A stretch of 64,000 nucleotides of DNA, taken from Nocardioides luteus (GTDB taxonomy: Bacteria > Actinomycetota > Actinomycetes > Propionibacteriales > Nocardioidaceae). The notes beneath the pieces are model-generated. The model ran no database searches and had not been told where the DNA came from. It worked only from the letters and a program-made list of their open reading frames with translations. Below, one piece after another: positions 43,834 to 55,644 of this stretch (position 1 is its first letter; every line of letters starts with the position of its first letter). The position numbers and the translations under genes are program-made. The stretch is taken from positions 1 to 64,000 of the forward strand of contig NZ_JZDQ02000018.1 of assembly GCF_000960475.2 (NCBI RefSeq). The letters are read 5' to 3'.

Positions 43834-46116
43834 CTACTGCGTCTTGTTCGGTCCCCCACCGTTGGACGGCTTGCCGGTCGGCCTGCCCGGCGAGCCGGGC
43901 TGATCGGTGGCGGCCTGGGTCGGGTCGGTCCCGCGGGTGGGGCTGGTCGACGGGGTCGGCGCTGCGGTGCGGGTCGGCCGGGCGCTGGCGGTGGCGCCGA
44001 CCTGGCTCGGCGTGGCCGCCGGAGCCTGGGTCGGGTCGTCGGCCGGCTCACCTCCCGTCTCGGGGTCCGGGTCCGCGCTGTGCGAGGGCGAGGGCTCGTC
44101 GTGCCCGGTCCGCGTCTTCTTCTCCAGGGCACCGTGCACGTCGCCGACCTCGGGTACGTCCGGGCTGCCCACCGGCGCGGCGAGCGCGACGAGTCCGGCG
44201 AGCATCACCGCGGAGAAGGCCAGCACCAGTCCCCCGCGCCGGGCAGCGGGCGCAGCGGCGGCGCTCCACGCCCAGATCCGCTCCCGGCGGCGACGCAGGT
44301 CGGCGGGCAGGTCGCTGCGGATCGCGGCCCAGCTGTTGATCGGCGCCAACGCGTACCCGATCCCCTGGAAGGCGAGCAAGGCCGCGACGGCGACCCCGGT
44401 CGCCCCGCCGCTCACTGCGACCACGAGCGCCAGGACCAGGCAGACCGCGGCCGCGACGGTCTCGACCAGGTTGCCCCGGACCACGTCACGCACCCGCGGC
44501 TGCCCCTTGATCTTCGGCGTACGCAGGAAGGTGCCCTCACGCGAGACCAGGCCGAGCCAGGAGGCCCGCGCGACGGTCACCCCGAGCGCCAGCCACAGCC
44601 CGAAGGCGCCGATCGCGTCACCCCAGGAGGCCCCGCCGCGGAGCCGGACCAGAGCGATCGAGCGGGCCGCACCGAAGAGCACCAGCGCGACGGTGGCGAA
44701 CAGGAGGAGCCCGGAGACGCGGCGTACGACCAGTCCGCCACCGAGCGTCAGGTCGAGGGCGCCGGTGACCAGGAAGAAGGTGAACAGCCCCCCGGCGAGG
44801 TCACCGAACCACTGCAGCCCGCCGACGAGATAGGCCCAGCGCTGCGCCAGGTTCATCTGGTTGTCCTCGGTGCGGCGCCCGGGCAGCAGCGAGCGCCAGT
44901 GCATGCGCAGGATCTGGATGCCGCCGAAGCACCACCGGAACCGCTGCTTCTTGAGCGTCTCGAAGGTCAGCGGCATCACCCCGTGACCGTAGGAGCGGTC
45001 GACGTGCATGCCGTTGTAGCCCATCTTCAGCAGCCGCAGCGACAGCTCGGCGTCCTCGGTGATGCACCACTCGTCCCAGCCGCCGGACCGGATCAGGGCG
45101 GAGGCCCGGATCAGCCCCATGGTGCCGCCGAAGATGGCGCCGTTGCGCTCGTTGCGCGAGACCTGGCTGACGTCGAAGAAGTAGCCGTAGGAGTGGTAGA
45201 GACGGCGGAAGTAGGGCGAGACGTCCCAGTCCCGGTAGTCCTGGGGCGTCTGCACGAACGCCACCGAATCATCGGTGAACAGCGGGGCGTTGTGAGCCAG
45301 GAAGTCCGGGGCGACGTGGTAGTCGGCGTCGACGATCCCGACGACCTCGGTGCGCGGGTTCATCCTGGTCAGCGCGTAGTTGAGCGCTCCGGACTTGAAG
45401 CCCGGCCAGTTGGCCAGATGGATGAAGGTGAGCCCGTCGTACTGCTCGCAGAACTCCTGCACCGGCCGCCACAGCGCCGGGTCGTCGGTGTTGTTGTCGA
45501 TGACCAGGATCTCGTACGCGTCGTAGTCCAGCTCGAGCATCCGCTGGAGCGTCTCGATGACCATCTCGGGCGGCTCGTTGTGGGTCGGGACGTGCAGGCT
45601 GACGAACGGGTGGCGCCAACCCGGGTGGTGCTCACCGCGTGTCGGCCACCCGCGCCAGCGGCGCCGGGCGAGCACGTCGACCATCTCCCACAGGTAGCCC
45701 ACGCCGATCAGGAAGACGAAGACCTCCAGCAGCCACAGCAGGCCGGACAGCGTCGTCGTCCACGCGCCGGGATGGACGATCACCGTCCACAGGCCCACGT
45801 AGGTCAGGTAGATCAGCCCCACGTCGATGGTGAGCGCCCAGGCCACCAGACCGCGTACGTCCCAGTCCCGTGCCGCGGGGAGCCAGGCCAGCAGCGAGGC
45901 ACCGAGGACGGTGCCCTCGATCGCGGCCCGGGTCGCGTCCTGACCGATCAGCAGGCCGGCCCCGAAGGCGATCAGCGCGGTGACGACCGCCGCGAGGATC
46001 GCGGTGGCCGTGGAGAGCGAGCCGGAACGCGGCGTACGGATCGTGAACAGCACCACGGTCGCCGGGACCAGCAGGACCGCGGCGACCGTGAGGAGTGGGG
46101 GGAGGGCGTCGAGCAC
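43834..46116 (-). CDS. Glycosyltransferase family 2 membrane protein
   Basis: A 760-residue processive-type GT2. Four N-terminal membrane segments precede the catalytic domain with VPTHNEPPEMVIETL, DxD-type VDADYH near residue 258, TEDAELSLRLLKMGY, and QRFRWCFGG (QxxRW). More membrane segments follow, and the last 90 or so residues are a Pro/Ser/Thr-rich tail (PTPSTSPTRGTDP). The plan is that of cellulose synthase-like enzymes that make and export an extracellular polysaccharide. The product is unknown. GTG start; CATAGT lies 8 nt upstream. Monocistronic. Confidence 0.87.
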   Translation of the reverse strand: MLDALPPLLTVAAVLLVPATVVLFTIRTPRSGSLSTATAILAAVVTALIAFGAGLLIGQDATRAAIEGTVLGASLLAWLPAARDWDVRGLVAWALTIDVGLIYLTYVGLWTVIVHPGAWTTTLSGLLWLLEVFVFLIGVGYLWEMVDVLARRRWRGWPTRGEHHPGWRHPFVSLHVPTHNEPPEMVIETLQRMLELDYDAYEILVIDNNTDDPALWRPVQEFCEQYDGLTFIHLANWPGFKSGALNYALTRMNPRTEVVGIVDADYHVAPDFLAHNAPLFTDDSVAFVQTPQDYRDWDVSPYFRRLYHSYGYFFDVSQVSRNERNGAIFGGTMGLIRASALIRSGGWDEWCITEDAELSLRLLKMGYNGMHVDRSYGHGVMPLTFETLKKQRFRWCFGGIQILRMHWRSLLPGRRTEDNQMNLAQRWAYLVGGLQWFGDLAGGLFTFFLVTGALDLTLGGGLVVRRVSGLLLFATVALVLFGAARSIALVRLRGGASWGDAIGAFGLWLALGVTVARASWLGLVSREGTFLRTPKIKGQPRVRDVVRGNLVETVAAAVCLVLALVVAVSGGATGVAVAALLAFQGIGYALAPINSWAAIRSDLPADLRRRRERIWAWSAAAAPAARRGGLVLAFSAVMLAGLVALAAPVGSPDVPEVGDVHGALEKKTRTGHDEPSPSHSADPDPETGGEPADDPTQAPAATPSQVGATASARPTRTAAPTPSTSPTRGTDPTQAATDQPGSPGRPTGKPSNGGGPNKTQ

Positions 46117-46141
46117 GGCCCCACACTATGGGGGGTATTTC

Positions 46142-48364
<2,223 letters not shown>

Positions 48365-48466
48365 TCAACACCTGGGTGACGGGGCTCACCACAAGAGGGT
48401 AAAGACCGCTACCTTCCTCCCGCGTCGGGAAGGCGGGCCGACACCAATCCCCCATACGACCGCCTT

Positions 48467-50041
48467 GTGAGGTCTGCAGTGGTTGCTCGGCTCGTCGTGA
48501 CGCTGTTGACAGCGCTCGCGCTCACGCTGGCTTCGGTCGGCGCCACGTACGCGCTCGGGTTGGGAAGCGTCTTCTCCGACGCCGAGGTCGAGGTGTCGAT
48601 CGTCGAGCAGTCCAAGGACGGCGTGGTCCTCAGTGTCCACGGCACCGACTACAGCGCCAAGGATCCGGGCATCGAGATCGCGCTCAACCCGGTCGGCTAC
48701 CGCGGATCGGGCACGCGGAGCACCTTCATCAAGTCGGTCGTGATCAACCCCGAGAACCCCGACGACTGGACCTACACGTTCACCCTCGACGCTGCGCAGG
48801 TCGCCCGGCTCGACCCCGGCACCGACTACCAGATCATGACGATGCGAGGCGGTGACCGCGACCTCTACGACTCCTCCGACTCGCGAGCGGTGGGGGTCCC
48901 CTTCGACTTCGACGCACTCTCCCAGCCCAGCAGCTCACCGACCCCGGAGGAGCCCTCGGGAGACACCGGCTCCTCGGACGGGTCCGGCTCGGGGTCGGGC
49001 TCCGGCTCGGGCGCCGGTGACGGTACGTCCTCCGGTCGGCCCGCAACGGGCGACTCCGGCGACGGGACCGGTGCCGGGTCCGACGAGAAGCCGAGGAAGA
49101 GGGCGTCGAAGAAGCCCTGGACCGCACCCGAGGAGCCGCCGACGGTCAAGGGCATCACCCTCACCGGCCTCGACGACGTCTCCGTGGACGCCGATGACGT
49201 GATCCACGCGCAGGCCTCCGGCTTCAGGCCCCACGAGACCGGTATCCGGGTCGTCGTCTACTCGACCCCGCTGGTCCTCTCGACCAGCGTCAAGGCCAAC
49301 GGCAGCGGCGTCGCGAAGTGGTCCGGGCGGCTTCCCAAGGACATCGGGCTCGGCAAGCACACGCTCACCTTCCAGGGCTCGGTGAACCGTGGGATCAGGT
49401 TCCTCGTGACCGGCACCCCGAGCGACGGCGAGTGCGTCCAGAGTGGCTGCGCCCCGCCGACCGGAGCCGTCAAGAAGGCGGCCGCCGCCGACGAGAGCGG
49501 CGTCGGCCCGCTCACCTGGATCATCGTCGCCACGATGATCCTCCTCGCCCTCGTCGCCGGTGCCGTCGCCATGCTCTCCGGGCGCCGCAAGCGCGACCCG
49601 GAGTGGGACGAGCCGGGCTACGCCCAGGCCCCGCCGCGCTATCCGGCGGACCCGCGGCATGCCTCCGGGCCCCACCCGGCCTACCCCCGCCAGCCGCAGC
49701 TCCAGCCCCAGCATCTAGGCCAGCACCAGGGTCCGCCTCGGCATGAGACCCCGCTCCCGCGCCGGCTCCCTGCGGACCAGCTGCCGAGCCCACGTCAGTC
49801 CGGCCCACGTCAGTCCGGGCCTCGTCAGCCGGGACCGCGTCAGCCCGATCCGCGTCAGCCGGATCCGCGGCAACCGGTTCCCCGGCAGCCGAGCCACCGG
49901 CAGGCGGCGCCCCAGCACCGGGATCCGCAGCACGCGGCTCCCGTGCAGCCGGCACACCCTCAGCCGCGCCCGCCGGAGTCGTTCGCTCCGCCGAGCCAGC
50001 GTGACCAGGCCTACCAGGGCCAGCGGGTCGCCGGACGCTGA
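48467..50041 (+). CDS. Exported/anchored hypothetical protein with proline-rich tail
   Basis: A 524-residue protein of unknown function. A signal-like N-terminus (residues about 5-30) precedes an extracytoplasmic region of Ser/Gly/Asp-rich linkers and beta-rich segments (ITLTGLDDVSVDADDVIHAQASGFRPHETGIRVVVYS). A membrane segment (LTWIIVATMILLALVAGAVAML, near residue 355) is followed by an inside tail rich in Pro, Gln and Arg with five-residue repeats (SGPRQ, PGPRQ, PDPRQ, PVPRQ). GTG start. Divergent from ligA. Confidence 0.75.
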   Translation: MRSAVVARLVVTLLTALALTLASVGATYALGLGSVFSDAEVEVSIVEQSKDGVVLSVHGTDYSAKDPGIEIALNPVGYRGSGTRSTFIKSVVINPENPDDWTYTFTLDAAQVARLDPGTDYQIMTMRGGDRDLYDSSDSRAVGVPFDFDALSQPSSSPTPEEPSGDTGSSDGSGSGSGSGSGAGDGTSSGRPATGDSGDGTGAGSDEKPRKRASKKPWTAPEEPPTVKGITLTGLDDVSVDADDVIHAQASGFRPHETGIRVVVYSTPLVLSTSVKANGSGVAKWSGRLPKDIGLGKHTLTFQGSVNRGIRFLVTGTPSDGECVQSGCAPPTGAVKKAAAADESGVGPLTWIIVATMILLALVAGAVAMLSGRRKRDPEWDEPGYAQAPPRYPADPRHASGPHPAYPRQPQLQPQHLGQHQGPPRHETPLPRRLPADQLPSPRQSGPRQSGPRQPGPRQPDPRQPDPRQPVPRQPSHRQAAPQHRDPQHAAPVQPAHPQPRPPESFAPPSQRDQAYQGQRVAGR

Positions 50042-50047
50042 CGTCGC

Positions 50048-51160
50048 TCAGCCGACCAGCGACTCGCCCCGGCGGGCGGTCGCGGCCGGAACCGTCGGCC
50101 ACAGCGTCTCCAGGGCCGACTCGAAGCCGGAGAGGACGGGGTCGAGGTCGTCGCCGGGGAACGGGGCGGGCGCCTGCTGGCGTACGACCGCACAGAAGGC
50201 ACGCCGCTCCCCCTCCGCCGGGTAGCAGCGAACGGTCTCGGCCAACCCTTCGGTCCAGCCGTCGTAGCCGTCGGTGTCACCCTTCGAGCAGGTGAGCGTC
50301 CTAGGGCACTTGCGCTTCTCGGCGGGCAGATCGGGAGCGTGGACAGCGGTGACGGTGCTGCCGTCGGGGCGGGTGCCGACGACACCGAAGGCGCCCGTGC
50401 CGTAGCCCGAGACGTCGGCCTTCTCGAAGGAGTCGATGTCGGCGTACTCCTTGGTCTCGAGCAGCCCCGCCGCGATCGCGCCGGCGGTCAGCGCGACCTC
50501 GCCGGCGCCGTTGGCACCTTCCGCGGGGAAGCCGCTGACCTGCGCCTTCGTCATCTTCAAGGTCGTCTTCGTGCCGAGGCGTGGGTCGGTGACCAGGGCG
50601 ACGAGGTCGTCCACGCTCACCTCGAGATCGAGCTTGCGGGGGTCCCCGGTGATCTTCTCACCCACGTAGGCGGCCCGGCGCTCCTCCCGCCCCGACCGGT
50701 GGGAGACCATCAGCTGCCCGGGGGTGCCGTCGTCGGTGGCGAGGTCCCAGGCGACCGTGGCGGTTCCGGTCTCGCCCTTCACCTCGGCACACCCCGACAT
50801 GCCGTCGTGGCACCAGGTCGAGAGCAGGTCGTCGTCGACCGGGCCGGCCTTCACCTCCAGCGTGTGATCGGCTCCCCAGACCAGCACGGTGCCGACCTCG
50901 TCCGGTTCGAAGTAGGTGTCGCCGCCGTCGAACTCCTCCGGCACGACGCGTACGTGCTGGAGCGCGATCGCCGCGAGCGCCTCGGGTGTCGCGGGGCGGT
51001 TGCCGGGCTTCAGGTCGGCCGGGTCGATGCTCACCGACGGCGCCACCGAGGGCTCGTCGCTGGTGCCGTCGTCCGCCTCGGTCGCGCCGCTGCCACAGCC
51101 TGCCAACGCCCCGGCGAGCAGCAGAGTCGCAGCCGGCAGAGCCATCCCCCGTCGTCTCAT
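50048..51160 (-). CDS. Lipoprotein of unknown function
   Basis: A 370-residue lipoprotein (LLLAGALAGCGSG; lipobox cysteine about residue 22). The mature part is acidic, with conserved-looking cysteines (STWCHDGMSGCAEVKG; KRKCPRTLTCSKGD; VRCYPAEGERRAFCAVV) that may form disulphides. No enzymatic motif. TAGATT ends 6 nt before the ATG (leaderless). It converges on the gene ending at 50041. Confidence 0.75.
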   Translation of the reverse strand: MRRRGMALPAATLLLAGALAGCGSGATEADDGTSDEPSVAPSVSIDPADLKPGNRPATPEALAAIALQHVRVVPEEFDGGDTYFEPDEVGTVLVWGADHTLEVKAGPVDDDLLSTWCHDGMSGCAEVKGETGTATVAWDLATDDGTPGQLMVSHRSGREERRAAYVGEKITGDPRKLDLEVSVDDLVALVTDPRLGTKTTLKMTKAQVSGFPAEGANGAGEVALTAGAIAAGLLETKEYADIDSFEKADVSGYGTGAFGVVGTRPDGSTVTAVHAPDLPAEKRKCPRTLTCSKGDTDGYDGWTEGLAETVRCYPAEGERRAFCAVVRQQAPAPFPGDDLDPVLSGFESALETLWPTVPAATARRGESLVG

Positions 51161-51166
51161 GAGGGG

Positions 51167-51172
51167 AATCTA
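51167..51172 (-). promoter_or_regulatory. -10 hexamer of the lipoprotein gene (leaderless)
   Basis: TAGATT on the minus strand, 6 nt before the ATG at 51160. Confidence 0.5.
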
Positions 51173-52168
51173 CGCCAGGTGACGGGCGCTTTCGGTGAGG
51201 ATGCGCAGCACGGTGCGGGCCCATCGCCAGTCGGCACCGGCGAGACCGCACGCGGGCGTCAGCACGATGTCGTACGCAGCATCGAGCCCGAGCATGTCGA
51301 GCCAGCGCTCCACGGTCTCGGTGACCGTCTTGTCCGTCGGCACGGGGCCGGCCGGCGCGAGCGACGGGACCACGCCGAGCGCGACCGTGTCGCCGGCCTC
51401 CAGCGCCGTGGCCAGCTCGTCGTGGTCAGCCGCGGTGAGCTGGGTCAGGTCGACGCTGATGCCCTTCGCCCCGGCCTTGCGGAGCAGGCCGAGCGGGGTC
51501 CCGGGCGCGCAGGAGTGCACCCACGGGATCGCGCCCTCGTCGGCGATCGCGCCGAGCACCCACTCCAGCGACTGGGATGCCTCGGGAAGGTCGATGCTGC
51601 GGTGCTTGCCGAATCCGGAGGCGGTCGGCACCTGGGCCTCGAGCACGGCGCTCAGCGCGGGCTCGTCGACCTGGACGACGAGGGTGTCGGCGCCGGGGAG
51701 GCGGCGGCGTACGTCGCGGATGTGGGTGCGTACCCCCTCGGCCAGCGCCTGCGCGAGATCACGCCGGGCGCCGTGGTCGGCGAGCAGCTTGTCGCCGCGC
51801 GGCCGTTCGACGGTGGCGGCCAGGGTCCACGGGCCGGCGACCTGGATCTTGAAGGCGCCGCCCCCGGAGGTCAGCGGAGAGTCCTGGACCAGCTCCTCGA
51901 CGGTGTCGAGGTCCTGGGCGAGCAGGCTGCGGGCGCGCCGGTGGTCGACGCCGGCGGAGCCGGAGGTGCCGGTCAGCCGCCAGCCCGCGGGCTGGAGGTC
52001 GGCGTCGAGCCCGTCGAGGACGGCCAGCGCCCGACCGGTCATGTTCGCGATCGCGCCGCGCGCGGGCAGCTCGGGCAGGTGCGGGAGGTCCTGCAGCTCA
52101 CCGAGGACGATGCGGCAGGCCTCCGCGTAGTTCTCCCCCGGCAGCGACCCGACCCCGGTCGCCCTCAC
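51170..52168 (-). CDS. MetE-like (cobalamin-independent methionine synthase C-terminal) protein
   Basis: A 332-residue single-domain protein like the catalytic C-terminal barrel of MetE: VGSLPG at the N-terminus, [35 protein letters not shown], a zinc-type WVHSCAPG, and [14 protein letters not shown]. The full MetE has two barrels and about 750 residues, so this is a stand-alone relative, as in archaeal-type methionine synthases. It overlaps mnmA by GTGA. Whether it makes methionine or handles another thiol is unknown. Confidence 0.8.
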   Translation of the reverse strand: MRATGVGSLPGENYAEACRIVLGELQDLPHLPELPARGAIANMTGRALAVLDGLDADLQPAGWRLTGTSGSAGVDHRRARSLLAQDLDTVEELVQDSPLTSGGGAFKIQVAGPWTLAATVERPRGDKLLADHGARRDLAQALAEGVRTHIRDVRRRLPGADTLVVQVDEPALSAVLEAQVPTASGFGKHRSIDLPEASQSLEWVLGAIADEGAIPWVHSCAPGTPLGLLRKAGAKGISVDLTQLTAADHDELATALEAGDTVALGVVPSLAPAGPVPTDKTVTETVERWLDMLGLDAAYDIVLTPACGLAGADWRWARTVLRILTESARHLA

Positions 52169-53265
52169 GCGAGAGCCACCCGGCGGGTCGCGGAGATGGT
52201 GACCGACCCGACGACACGGGTGCCGTGGTAGATGACCGCCGCCTGGCCCGGCGCGATGCCGTAGGCGGGGTCGAGCAGCTCGATCTCGGCTCCGTCGGGA
52301 ACGACGGTCACCCGGGCCCGGTGCTCGTCGCCGTGCGCGCGCAGCTGGACGGTGCCCTCCAGGACGCCCTCGGGCGGCCGGCCGGCCCAGCGCGGCCGGA
52401 TCCCGGAGAGACCGTCGACGGCCAGGTGCTCGCGCGGTCCGACCGTCACGGTCGCGGAGACCGGCTCGATGTCGAGGACGAACCGCGGCTTCCCGTCGGG
52501 CGCGGGCTTGCCGAGGCGGAGGCCCTTGCGCTGCCCGATCGTGTAGGCGTAGGTCCCCTGGTGCTCGCCCAGCACCTCACCGCTCTCGTCGACGATCGGC
52601 CCGGACTCGTTGGGCGCCCGGTCACCCAGCTTCTCGCGCAGCCAGCCGGCGTTGTCGCCGTCGGCGACGAAGCAGATGTCGTGGGAGTCGGGCTTGTCGG
52701 CGACCAGCAGGCCGCGACGGGCCGCCTCCTCGCGTACCTGCGGCTTGGGGGTGTCCCCGAGCGGGAACAGCGAGTGGCGCAGCTGGTCCTGGTCGAGCAC
52801 CCCGAGCACGTAGGACTGGTCCTTGCCGGCATCGACCGCGCGGTGCAGCTCGACCAGCCCGTCGGCGTCCTCGCGAAGGGTCGCGTAGTGACCGGTCGCG
52901 ACCGCGTCGAAGCCGAGCGCGAGCGCCCGGTCCAGCACGGCGGCGAACTTGATCTTCTCGTTGCAGCGCAGGCACGGGTTGGGCGTGCGGCCCTCGGCGT
53001 ACTCCGACATGAAGTCCTCGACCACGTCCTCGTGGAAGCGGTCGGAGAGGTCCCAGACATAGAACGGGATGCCGATCACGTCGGCGGCGCGGCGGGCGTC
53101 GTTGGAGTCCTCGATCGTGCAGCACCCGCGCGCGCCGGAGCGGTAGGACGCCGGGTTGCGCGAGAGCGCCAGGTGGACGCCGGTGACGTCGTGGCCCGCC
53201 TCCTTGGCGCGGGCGGCGGCGACGGCGGAGTCCACTCCGCCGGACATGGCGGCGACGACTCTCAT
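52165..53265 (-). CDS. mnmA: tRNA-specific 2-thiouridylase
   Basis: Adds sulphur to U34 of tRNA Lys, Glu and Gln using ATP. The 366-residue protein has the PP-loop [10 protein letters not shown] at residues 7-16, the catalytic cysteine in [13 protein letters not shown], and the second active cysteine in [13 protein letters not shown]. It follows the cysteine desulfurase gene with an ATGA overlap; that enzyme would supply the sulphur. Confidence 0.95.
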   Translation of the reverse strand: MRVVAAMSGGVDSAVAAARAKEAGHDVTGVHLALSRNPASYRSGARGCCTIEDSNDARRAADVIGIPFYVWDLSDRFHEDVVEDFMSEYAEGRTPNPCLRCNEKIKFAAVLDRALALGFDAVATGHYATLREDADGLVELHRAVDAGKDQSYVLGVLDQDQLRHSLFPLGDTPKPQVREEAARRGLLVADKPDSHDICFVADGDNAGWLREKLGDRAPNESGPIVDESGEVLGEHQGTYAYTIGQRKGLRLGKPAPDGKPRFVLDIEPVSATVTVGPREHLAVDGLSGIRPRWAGRPPEGVLEGTVQLRAHGDEHRARVTVVPDGAEIELLDPAYGIAPGQAAVIYHGTRVVGSVTISATRRVALA

Positions 53266-54455
53266 CGGTTCAGTCCTGCCGCGCGGCCACGCTCGACGGC
53301 CGGACCGATCGCCGCGACGAGCCGGTCCACGTCCTCGGTGGTCGTGGTGTGCCCGAGCGAGAAGCGCAGCGAGGAGCGCGCCTGCTCGTCGGACTGGCCC
53401 ATGGCGAGCAGCACATGGGAGGCCTGAGGTACGCCGGCCGAGCATGCCGCCCCGGTCGAGCACTCGACCCCGGCGGCGTCGAGCAGCATCAGCAGCGAGT
53501 CGCCCTCGCACCCGGGAAAGGCGATCTGGGCGTTGTTGGGCAGCCGGTGACGACCCAGCGGCTCCAGCGGCGGACCGTTGAGGTGAGAGTCCGGCACCGC
53601 CGCGAGCACCTGCTCGACCAGCCGGTCGCGCAACGCACCGACCCTGGTCGCGTATGCCTCCTGCTCCTTGATCGCGAGCTCGACCGCCGCCGCGAAACCG
53701 GCGATGGCGGCGGTCGCGTGGGTGCCGCTGCGTACGTCCCTCTCCTGGCCGCCGCCGTGGACGAGCGCGGTCAGCTCGAGCTCGCGGCGCACCACGAGCG
53801 CGCCGGCGCCCACGGGGCCGCCGAGCTTGTGGCCGGTCAGCGAGAGCGCGTCGACGCCGCTGGTCGCGAAGTCGACCGGCACCGCGCCGACCGCCTGGAC
53901 GGCGTCGGTGTGGACCGGGATCCCGTGCTCGGCGGCGATCGCGGCGATCTCGGCGACGGGCTGCAGGGTGCCGACCTCGTTGTTGGCCCACATCACCGAG
54001 ACGACCGCGACCGAGGCCGGGTCACGCTCGATGGCGTCCTTCATCGCGGCGAGGTCGACGCGGCCGGTCGCGTCGCACGGGATCAGCTCGACCTGGGCGC
54101 CCTCGGTGGTCTCCAGCCAGTGCAGCGGGTCCAGCACCGCGTGGTGCTCGACGGTGGTCGACAGGATCCGGGTGCGCGCCGGGTCCTGGCCGTGCCGGGC
54201 CCAGAAGGCGCCCTTGAGCGCGAGGTTGTCGGCCTCGGTGCCACCGGAGGTGAAGACGACCTCACCGGGCCGGGACCCGAGCGCCGCGGCGATCCGTTCT
54301 CGGGACTCCTCGAGCACCCGACGGGCGCGGCGCCCTGATGCGTGCAGCGAGCTCGCGTTGCCGACCAGCGCCAGCTCCGCGGTCATCGCCTCGATCGCCG
54401 CCGGAGCCATGGGCGTGGTGGCGGCGTGGTCCAGATAGACGGTCCGGGGATTCAT
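53262..54455 (-). CDS. Cysteine desulfurase
   Basis: PLP enzyme that takes sulphur from cysteine as a persulphide, here most likely feeding MnmA. The 397-residue NifS/IscS-like protein has [10 protein letters not shown] at the N-terminus, the PLP histidine region [14 protein letters not shown], the PLP lysine in [13 protein letters not shown], and the active-site cysteine in [11 protein letters not shown] -10-like TAACCT lies 9 nt before the ATG. Could be named iscS or nifS; the pairing with mnmA is the best clue to its role. Confidence 0.93.
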   Translation of the reverse strand: MNPRTVYLDHAATTPMAPAAIEAMTAELALVGNASSLHASGRRARRVLEESRERIAAALGSRPGEVVFTSGGTEADNLALKGAFWARHGQDPARTRILSTTVEHHAVLDPLHWLETTEGAQVELIPCDATGRVDLAAMKDAIERDPASVAVVSVMWANNEVGTLQPVAEIAAIAAEHGIPVHTDAVQAVGAVPVDFATSGVDALSLTGHKLGGPVGAGALVVRRELELTALVHGGGQERDVRSGTHATAAIAGFAAAVELAIKEQEAYATRVGALRDRLVEQVLAAVPDSHLNGPPLEPLGRHRLPNNAQIAFPGCEGDSLLMLLDAAGVECSTGAACSAGVPQASHVLLAMGQSDEQARSSLRFSLGHTTTTEDVDRLVAAIGPAVERGRAAGLNR

Positions 54456-54542
54456 CGTCTACCAAGGTTACGGCCCGATGGCCATGCTTGCTGAAACGGT
54501 GCAGCCTTGCTGAAACGTCGCCGCTCGTTCACCTCGCCTCCC

Positions 54543-54548
54543 TATGGT
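54543..54548 (+). promoter_or_regulatory. -10 hexamer of ppk2 (leaderless)
   Basis: TATGGT, 7 nt before the ATG at 54556. Confidence 0.5.
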
Positions 54549-54555
54549 CGTGCGC

Positions 54556-55446
54556 ATGTCCCAGGGATTCCGCGAATACATCGACAACCTGATCACCGAA
54601 GGTCACACGATCGGCGAGGATCACGACGATGACCCGGTGCTCCTCGATCCGGCCGGCAAGGCCGTCGACACCTGGCGCGAGAACTATCCCTACACGGAGC
54701 GGATCGCCCGTGAGGTCTACGACGAGCAGAAGTACCTCCTCCAGGTCGAGCTGCTGAAGTTCCAGCGCTGGAACGACCGCGTCGGTGGGAAGCACGTGCT
54801 GATCTTCGAGGGCCGCGACGCCGCCGGCAAGGGCGGCACGATCAAGCGGTTCATGGAGCACCTCAACCCCCGCTACGCCCGCACCGTGGCGCTCTCGAAG
54901 CCGTCGGACCGCGAGTCGCAGCAGTGGTACTTCCAGCGGTACGTCCAGCACCTCCCCACCGCCGGCGAGATGGTCCTCTTCGACCGCTCCTGGTACAACC
55001 GCGCCGGCGTCGAACGGGTGATGGGCTTCGCCTCCGACGAGCAGTACGAGCAGTTCATGCACCAGGTGCCGCTCTTCGAGCGGATGCTCGTCGACTCCGG
55101 GATCACGCTCACGAAGTTCTGGTTCTCGGTCGGTCGCTCGGAGCAGCGGACCCGCTTCATCATCCGCCAGATCGACCCGGTACGGCAGTGGAAGCTCTCC
55201 CCCATCGACGTGCAGTCGCTGGACAAGTGGGACTCCTACACCGCCGCCAAGGAGGAGATGTTCCGCCGCACCGACACCGACTGGGCCCCCTGGACGACCA
55301 TCCGCTCCAACGACAAGAAGCGCGCCCGCCTCAACGCGATGCGCTACTTCCTCGCCAACCACGACTACGACGAGAAGGACATCGACATCGTCGGCACCCC
55401 CGACCCCCTCATCGTCCAGCGCGGCATCGACGCCGTCGGCGACTGA
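54556..55446 (+). CDS. ppk2: Polyphosphate kinase 2
   Basis: Transfers phosphate between polyphosphate and nucleotides. The 296-residue single-domain PPK2 has Walker A EGRDAAGKGGTIKRF and Walker B VLFDRSWYNRAGVE, the conserved lid RSEQRTRF, and DIDIVGTPDP near the end. The ATG at 54556 is preferred over the GTG at 54544 because TATGGT ends 7 nt before it. Probably class I, using ADP or GDP, but the class cannot be fixed by eye. Confidence 0.92.
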   Translation: MSQGFREYIDNLITEGHTIGEDHDDDPVLLDPAGKAVDTWRENYPYTERIAREVYDEQKYLLQVELLKFQRWNDRVGGKHVLIFEGRDAAGKGGTIKRFMEHLNPRYARTVALSKPSDRESQQWYFQRYVQHLPTAGEMVLFDRSWYNRAGVERVMGFASDEQYEQFMHQVPLFERMLVDSGITLTKFWFSVGRSEQRTRFIIRQIDPVRQWKLSPIDVQSLDKWDSYTAAKEEMFRRTDTDWAPWTTIRSNDKKRARLNAMRYFLANHDYDEKDIDIVGTPDPLIVQRGIDAVGD

Positions 55447-55531
55447 CGCCGGACAGCCTCACCCCGAGCCGGTGGGCTCGCGGCGGTGGGGAGCGTCCGC
55501 GGGGCTTTCACCAGACGTTGAGGCCCGTGCC

Positions 55532-55630
55532 GAGGCGTCACGCGCGTCGGCCGAGTGGGCACGTGTCTGCCACCTCGGCCGACGTAGGTGACGCATCGGC
55601 CGACGTAGGTGACCTCTCGGCGGGGTCGGC
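55532..55630. repeat. 21-bp iteron array with central hairpin, locus 3
   Basis: A reverse unit (55532-55552), a central imperfect hairpin (55549-55561 with 55570-55582), then forward units from 55575, 55596 and 55617 at a 21-bp period. The first two forward units share the tail CGTAGGTGAC. It lies between ppk2 and a GNAT gene, both on the plus strand, so it may end ppk2 transcription and lies just upstream of the GNAT promoter. Confidence 0.8.
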
Positions 55631-55644
55631 TACGGTGCAGGATC

